DNA of 64,000 nt from Cordia subcordata (taxonomy: Eukaryota; Streptophyta; Magnoliopsida; Boraginales; Cordiaceae): assembly GCA_028554755.1 (NCBI GenBank), contig JAPTOF010000005.1, positions 7,883,501 to 7,947,500 of the forward strand, in the 5' to 3' direction. The notes below the pieces were generated by a model that saw nothing but the letters and a program-made list of their open reading frames with translations, made no database searches and had not been told where the DNA came from. Made by a program: the position numbers and the translations under genes. Below, piece after piece: positions 38,201 to 47,200 of the stretch (its first letter is position 1; each line of letters starts with the position of its first letter).

Positions 38201-41200
38201 TGTTATATTTTGCAAATATGACTTTAGCTTGATATTTGAGCATCTTCGGATACCATAATCATAACCATTTGATGAACAGATTTGGTTCATGGGTGAGTTT
38301 TGTAACATGTCGGCAGAATTTGACAATGTAAGTCAGTTCCATCTTCTTCCTTCTTTTCCCTTTCATTTTTGTCTATCTATGTCTGTATCTATATTTATCT
38401 AGATCTATCTTCAATCTATCTATATATCTATCTATCTATCTATCAATCTATATCTATCTATCTATCTATCTATCTATCAATCAATCTATGTATCTTTATA
38501 TATACTAAAGCTGGAAGAGTGATGCAAGAGCTTGACATGTTAGCTAAAGAAATATTATTAATGCTTTAATGTCATATAAGGTATTGGGCTGATATCAGAT
38601 TCAATAGACATTATGTTGGCTTTGATCGAATAGTACCATAGGATACTTTTGGTTATGCTCAATTCAAGAAATAATATTATTCATAAATATGACCTTATAG
38701 TTTTTTAAAAAAGAACTATGTAAAGATGGCTATAATAGTGGTTAAAAGGACTATGTAAGGGGTCAAGTTAGAGGAGAATTCATTGTTTTGGAAATACAAC
38801 TTTCGAATTTTGAGGCAAGGTATCTTCTTTTCCCCGTCTACAATTTATCAAGAAAAGTCAATTGACTAATATTGTCAATAATTCTTTATTGTTTATTTAT
38901 CATAACAATTATATAAAGTAACCTTCCAATAACACTTATAAATGAAGTATATCTGGAATTGTTAATGAAACAATAGATTAGACCCGTGAAGAGAGAGGGC
39001 ATAAATGCTAGTTTTAAATAAATCAAAGTTTAGTTTCCTTCAGTGTGAATGAGACATTACCCTTTGCAACATCCAGGTTGTGTCAGTAGTCTTAGAAAAT
39101 TGTGAAGGTGCAGAGCAGAATTTTCATGATCATAATAATGAAAATCAAGACTCGGTGCATAAAGTTCAAGGCCAAGTTTCTCAATCATCAGAGGCCATGA
39201 AAAGGGCTATTTCTTGGAGGAGGATTGTAACTGAGAGAGGCGAAATTAATGTGAATGTGTAATTCCTCTGTCATGGTATTACAGCTGCAGTTTTACTTTT
39301 GTTTCATGCTTTATACTGCCATCTCTTATAATATTCCATTATCTATTAACAGGGAAGATGCTAGAAAACCTGCATTTTGGTCTATGGTTTGCCTGCATAA
39401 CATGGCAAAGCTGGCCAAGGAGGCCACAACGGTACGGCGTGTTCTGGATTCCTTATTCCGTTACCTTGATAATGGCAACCTCTGGTCTCCTCGACATGGA
39501 CCTGCCCTCTCTGTTTTGGGGGACATGCAGTTGACGATAGAGAACTCTGGTCTTTAACTTCCTTGTATCCTCATTTTCCGAATTAGTTGTCCCTTCTTGC
39601 GGCTTAAGAGCCCATAGTCATCTGAAGTATTTTATGAGTATTTATGCTGTTTACTTTGGCTTGCAGGGCAGAATACACATTTTTTGTTGTCTACCTTAAT
39701 CAAGCACCTTGATCATAAAAATGTCCTGAAGAATCCCAATATGCAGGTAGATATTGTTGAAGTTGCTACACACCTTGCCCAGGCAACAAAAGTCCAGGCG
39801 TCTGTGACAATCATAGGTGCATTTAGTGATATGATGAGACATCTGCGCAAAAGCATACACTGCTCTATTGATGATACAGATCTTGGAGAAGAAGTAATTC
39901 AATGGAATAGAAAATTCCATGCAGCTGTTGACCAGTGCCTAGTGCAGCTGTCTAGTAAGGTGCCATTCGATTTACCCTCTTCTCAGTATTCTGCTTCTGG
40001 TTTCTGATAGCTTCTACAAGCTTGAATACAAAATGTTTGACAATTGATTCATAAAACTTTTTCCATGTTTTCCTTTCAAGATATATACATTCCTTGTGGA
40101 TTTCTACATGAATTTCTTATTTATTTCAATATTTATAAATTGGGTTCCAAGCCACTCCATTACCAGGAAATAATAAAAACAGGAAACGAAATTTAACCTG
40201 TTACTCTACTGCAGCAGTAATAGAAGGAGGATCTAAAGTGAGTGTTGTTTGAAACAGGTTGGAGATGCTGGTCCAATTCTTGATGTCATGGCAGTAATGA
40301 TGGAAAGCATTTCAAATGTAACAATCATGGCCAGAAACACAATTTCTGCTGTTTATCGTACTGCTCAAATTGTTGCGTCCCTTCCAAATATGTCATATCA
40401 GAATAAGGTAAGATATCCTGTTTCAATTAAAATGTCGTTCTTCGGTTGATTTTTTGTGATCCCCTTTTCATTATTTACAGGCTTTCCCTGAGGCTTTATT
40501 TCATCAACTACTTCTAGCCATGGTTTCTTCAGATCATGAAACTAGACTTGGGGCCCACAAAGTATTCTCTGTTGTGCTTGTTCCATCTTCTGTTTGTCCT
40601 CGTCCTCACTCTGCAAATCCAAGCTCAACTAAGGTCGCTAGTATCCGTCGAACACTTTCTAGGACTGTCTCTGTGTTTTCTTCATCAGCTGCTTTATTTC
40701 AGAAGTTAAGAGAGGAGGAATCTTCCTCACAAGAGAGTGGAAATGGGACGGATGAAGTTGCGATTGATGAAGGAAATAGCACAAACCAAGCTGCCATGGA
40801 GAGACTGAAATCCAGTTACAGTCGGGGTTTGAGTGTTAAAAGGCAAAGCACAGAGGAAAATAGCATCGGGAATTTGGATAAGGGACAGGTACATGTTAGA
40901 TTTCTGTATCTTTGAGCATTTAGTGGAATAACTTTTCCTTTATGATTCTTCATGATCTCCATAAGCTTGAGAATTTATTCAAATGCAGGAGGGAGTTACT
41001 CTTAAGTTAAAGACCCGACAGATCAGCCTCTTGCTCTCCTCAGTTTGGGTACAGGCCATCTCGCCTACAAACGTACCTGCGAATTATGAAGCAATAGCCC
41101 ATACTTATAGCTTGGTGGTGTTATATTCACAGACAAAGGTAATATTTTCTACTAGAAGTAATGATACTGCTGCCAACATCCCTTACATATAATACTACCT

Positions 41201-44200
41201 TTTTGTTTCTTCAATCATTTATGGGGAAATGCAGATAAAAGTTGGCCCTTTGATGTAAAATTTTTGCTCTTAGAGTTTATAAAAATTTGGTCTTCTACAT
41301 GTGTTACGTCTATTGTACTTGTGAGAGGATTAATTAAATGCATGCTCTGCACTTACCGCTGATTTCTTCCACATGGTTTCTTACAGAAAATAAGTAACAT
41401 AACTGTGAGATGATAATCCAAATCCATCTGCAATTTTAACGATTGTCCTTCTATTCAAATGACTAGAAATTCTCTGAGATATAAACTGAAGTTTACTGAG
41501 AGGCTGTGGTGCCTTAATATGTAAGTAATGGAGCCTGTTAGGTGATCCTCTTAATTAACTCCGTGATTTCTTTCAGCTTTGGTGATTGCTGCCCAATCAA
41601 AGCCCTGAAAAGTCATATTTATGGTTATCATAGCCCAGGAAATGATTTACAAATCAACGGAGGGCTATTTCTACTTCTAGTATGCTATTTGATATACTAT
41701 TTAAAATATTTTCTAGTTAAAGTTACCACCTCACCTAAAAGCTTAAGCTTGTAGACAGGATTTGGTTATTATTTATTTATTGCACATAACACAACCCCAC
41801 GTGTAGTTTGATTTGTTTAGAACCTGCACGTGACCAATTTTAATATTTTTAAATGGGCGGCGGTGAGACTCGAACCCATAACCTAGGCTCTGGTACCAAG
41901 TTAAAGTTACCACCTCATCTAAAAGCTTAAGCTTGTAGAGAGGATTTGGTTATTATTTATTTATCGTACTTACCACAAGTCTAGACAACTTCTAATTACT
42001 CGCTCTTTCTCATTGCACTGGCATTCCTTAACTGAATCAATCTGCATTGGGTCATTATAACAATATTTCAGTTTTCAACTAACACAGCAAGAACTATTTG
42101 TTTACCCACACATGGAGCACTCATGAAAATTTTATGCGCTCTACCTCGGGGTTGCATGGTTTTTGAGCAAACAAATCGATGATATCACTCTAGCGAGCTC
42201 ATCCATTAGTAAAACGTTCCAATTTATCTAATTTTGAGGGAAAAAGTCTATCCTGGACATTATTTTTGCATTCCTGTTGATCTAATATGAAGGGGAAAAG
42301 TCTATACTGTATATTATTTTGGTTGAGCATTGCATTTAATCCCTTGAAGATGATATTTGTAGTGTGTTTGGAATGATCTTATTTTAAGATGCTTATCCTA
42401 TTGAAATTTAGAGATATTTTATAAGATTTAAGATATCTTATCATATACACCATGCATTCTATAGTTACAAAAAATAAGAAGGAATGATTGTTTATTTCTT
42501 ATAAGATAAAAAGTATGGTTTTGTTTTAAATTTTCATAGGATGCATGATAAGATTTCTTAAATCTTATAAGATTTACCCTTATTTCAATAGGATAAGTAT
42601 CTTAAAATAAGACTATAACAAACAGAGCATTGGTACCTGTTCTCTTCCATGATTGTTGTGTGTTGGTTCTGGAGTCGTTTATGAAGGATAACTGAATTTT
42701 TAATTTCATATACAAGGTACAGAATATGTTGTCATTCATAATTCACAGAACTAAATGTATGTAATAAGCCTTAAGGAAGCTAGGGAGACGATTGTGTGCG
42801 AGATAGCTGAAGTTCTTTCTTGATTTTATGACTGAACAATCAAAGTATGGTTTCTCTATATTGCTGATTCTGCTTTGCCAAGTGTCAGCTGGTAATGTTC
42901 TTGTTTATCTACAGCAATTTATACTAATGTTATATTTATTAAGCGAGTCAATGAGGGAAAACTAGTCTAACATATGAAATACATTAATCAAGGGGTCGAA
43001 AATGATATTGGTGATTTAGAGAGCCATTTCCAAATAAGGTATATTTAGTCATGTTACCACAACCATTTCAAACCCAAATATTCTTAAGCTAACCAATCGA
43101 AAAATCATACAAGTAAGCTGTCTGGTTTGCATCAACGCTGACACATGCATTGCTCTATTTTATGTCATTTTAGTGAAATGTTAATAAATGGTTGTGAATT
43201 CAAATTATAAACACCGCAGTATAGAGTGTTAGCTAAGCCATCTGTCCTTCAGCATTATACGCACATGCATTAATCTATTATATCCATATAAGCTGAATGT
43301 TACTGAATGGTGGTGAGTGGAAACTGTAAGTACAGCAGAATATGAGAGTGTTGGCTCTATCGTGAAGGTTACAAGAAATCATAACGATGACTGTATTAGT
43401 CCCAATTCTCCGTTTCACAAAATTTTGCATTGGGAGTACAGTTATAGTTTGGTGGCCATTATTTGTAGTTCCCACATATTTATTAGCTCCTGAAACTGAC
43501 AATGTGCTCTTACACTTTTCTGTAGAAATCCTGTCAAGAAACTCTTATAAGAAGTTTTCAGCTTGCGTTTTCTTTGAGGACCATTGCTCTTGGTGCAGGA
43601 GGTAAAATATGATTGTGTGAACTTCTTCTCATTGTAACTTCTTTTTTCTCTTTTTCCTGTATCTTAATTTATCTTTTCCCGAAAAGGTTAGGTTTTTCTC
43701 TATGATATCCCCTATCATATTTGTTTAATTAGATGAGTAATTGCGTGTCTTTGTAAAATTTCTAGGTATACAAGAAAAGTTGAGATATTTTTGGAATATT
43801 TCTTGATTTCTGCTAAATGTCTTTTAATTCTTTTCTATCCAAATCAAAGGTATTCAAAGCTGTCCCATTTCTCTTTAACGTTTACCTCTTCTAGAAAAAG
43901 TTCATATCGACTTATCATGTTCAAATATCATAGATAGTGACAGATTTTGGGGTATGATCAGGACTGTGGCAAATTAGTCCAGATTTATCTCAAAACAGAA
44001 AAGTGACAAATTAATGTTGAACAAGAATACTGGAAGTTAAGAATTGAATTGTGAATATAATTTTAACGATAATCTTACGTGGCTTCCAGTTTCATTTAAT
44101 TCCACTTGCACTGTTTAATTGGGAAAAGTAACAGGATTGGTTTTTGCTTAGCTCAGAAGTGGTAGGATATGCTTTAAAAACTTCTGCAGACAATTTATTT

Positions 44201-47200
44201 TATTGATACGACAACAAATATTCAACTAGGGTGCGTATTTCTTCACCCCTTCACCTGGGGCATTCATGTGATAAAGTATCGAGTACCACCATTTTTTTAT
44301 ATTTGTCAGTAATTGGATGATCTACAAAATACTTCTTTGCTATTGAACTAGTGGATGAAGATGTGATTTTTGGAGAATCGGTTTCTTGGATGGCTCTCAA
44401 TCCCATTTTTCTAATGTTTGCAGGTCCATTGCATCCATCCCAGCGCAGATCACTTTTCATCTTGGCGACATCTATGATAATATTCTTATCTAAAGCATAT
44501 AATTTCCAACCTATTGCTGCTCTTGCCAAGGCTGCATTGACAGATCAAACAGTAGGCGCAAATGAGCTGATTGAAGTTTGTTCACTTAATCTCTATGTCC
44601 TGCAGTAATAGGTGTTTTAAATTTCGTCACTAGACACATAGTGGACTCTCTATGCAAACTCCATGTTGTTTAACTGATAAAGATCAACAGGTTGATCCTT
44701 TTCTCCAGCTGGTAGAGGACAGCAAGCTGCAGGCTATTGATGATAAACAATACCAGAATATGAAAGTTTATGGATCGAAAGAGGACGATGATGATGCCTT
44801 TAAGTCACTATCATCAATTAAACTGACTGATGACCAATCCATAGATGCTTTTGCCTCTATGATAGTGAAATTACTGGGAAAATCAACTAAAGTAAAATAC
44901 TTTCTTTGTCTTCATGTTGAAGTTGGTAATCTGCAGTTGAATGGTTTCATATTTCATGTATTTCATTTATGTGCAGGCTGAGGGTTCAAATATGAAGGAA
45001 CAATTGCTCAGGGAGTTTCTTCCTGATGATGTATGCCCATTAGGAGCTCAGCTAGTGACAGAAACACCAGATCAAATTTATCAGTTTTCTTCAAAGGGTA
45101 GTAAGTCTTCCAGTGAGGTAGGTGGGACAGCTATCTGTAACTCTTAAATTATTTTTTCATCTTTTATAACTAAAAGAAAATACCTCTTGTGTTTTCATGA
45201 ATTGTTGCTAGCCAGCAGTGTAGAAATTTGGTATTATACCATCCGCTTTCTAAAATACATTGGACATGATTCTGGATGACCAATGTTTGTATCTTTTTCA
45301 TGGTCTAAAACAAGTTTAAATTTTTCCAAAAGTGATTCCTAAAGTATACAGTATGTTCTTGGATACAAATGCTATGTAATGCAAATACAGGGTCATGGAG
45401 GAGACTTCTAAGCTGGAAATCTCCTGCTCTTCCTGTTCTCAACTTCTATCCTTTTAGTTTTGAGTTGAATATGATTGCCCTACCATATAAAATTTAAAGT
45501 ACTACGAGAACTTCAAATAGTTTACAAATACTGGGGATGTTGTGAGGGTTGCAACTTAAAAAATTATGTATTTACTATAATAGAAATAAAATTGTAGAAG
45601 TCAATTCTTTGTTAATGCCTGGAAAGAAAAACTTAAGTCTAACTTAATGCCTGGAAAGAAAAAATTTAAGCCAAGACCTGAGATCATCAGCTGACATCTC
45701 TCTGTATAGAGCAAGCAATGAGAAAGAGGTAATGCTAGGCTTTTATATTTGAACTGTTAGCATAATAATCAGAGAGTTCTACTTCTTAGTTTTCTTCATC
45801 TTCTCTCACCTGCTTCCCCTTGCTTTCCTTCCCTTTACATTTTATGGTCTACTCATCTATCTTTCTAAATAATAGAAAATTCTTAGCAATCATCTTAGGA
45901 CAATCAGGAAAACAAGACTGTGTAATGCTTTCTGTCATGGTTCCTTGTCACATTATTAATTTAAGAGGACCCCCCATGACCCGAGGAAAATGATGTATGC
46001 TCTCACCAATGCTTTATCACTAGTTTCATTTTTTTTAAAAATTTTCTCTTGGTGTTAGGAATTACTGAAATTTTGTCACAAAAACCAATGGGTCAATATG
46101 AGGCCATGACCCACGACCATATAAGGTTGTCGTAGTCTTTTGGATTTTATGATTTCTTTTCTGTGTGGGAAGAACATATTTCAATGCCCCCTCATGTGAC
46201 CCGTGACAAAAACCACGAACCAAGAATTCTTCAAACTCAAATGAGATAAACCAGGGACCCGGAAAAAGAACAGAGAACCAAGAGCTCACGTGGGCAAAAC
46301 AGAGACAAGTCACACGTGGATGATGGGAGAAACTAGCCTAAGACCCAGCTCTGGTACCATGTTAAGAATCGCTAAGGTTCCGTTACAAAACCAATTGGTC
46401 AATGTTAGGAGTAGCCCATGACCTTTTAAGGTGGCCATAGACTTTATGATATTGTCTATGTGGGAGGAATGTATTTCAATCGTTTCCACTCCTCTTCTCT
46501 CTGTCTTTCTACAGAGGCTTCTCTGATGAAGATGGAACATTGAAGATGTGGAAAAGAGTTTTCACAATGAGAATCTGCTTATTAGTTATTGAATGAAAAC
46601 ACTATCAGCTTATATATTTCTTGAAGGGGAATAATCGACTGAGTTTTGTCCCTGTGCGATTTTATTTGGTTTATTACTGTGATAGGTACAATCAACAATA
46701 GGGAAAATCCACAAGTTGGTGAAACGCTTCTCATCCGAATATAAGATTTATTATGTACTCATGTTGCCAATCTGCAGGTTGAGAATTCAATATTCGCCAT
46801 AGAGGATGCCTTTCCAAATGATTCGGTCGACAATCAGACAAATTTTGGCATGCAGTTGGATTTGGAGAATTCCAGCATCCTGAGTGTGAATCAGTTTCTC
46901 GATTCAGTATGTTATCATATTTGTCGATCTCCTATGCTTAGTTTGTTTCTGATATCCTTTCATGTTGTTTTCTGGAATAAATAAGACATGAACTCGTTTT
47001 TAAGACATGAACTCATTTTCTGGTTTAATTCTAATCACAGCTAGGGCCATACTTCAGGAGAGTTAATATAATGGCATTTCCACCGGAAACTTTTCTTGTA
47101 GACGTAAGTAATAAGTAAATGAGCAACACAGAAATTCTTGTTTGCACAGGGATTTTATGAGCATCTGTAGTTAGAGAAAGTGCTAAAGTATATGAGTTCG

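Noticed and set aside
38369..38569. Tyr/Ile/Ser-repeat open frame
   Set aside because: It is the translated ATCT microsatellite.
41860..41905. Possible tRNA gene on the minus strand
   Set aside because: A T-arm-like motif is present but no complete cloverleaf; it lies between direct repeats of a small mobile element.
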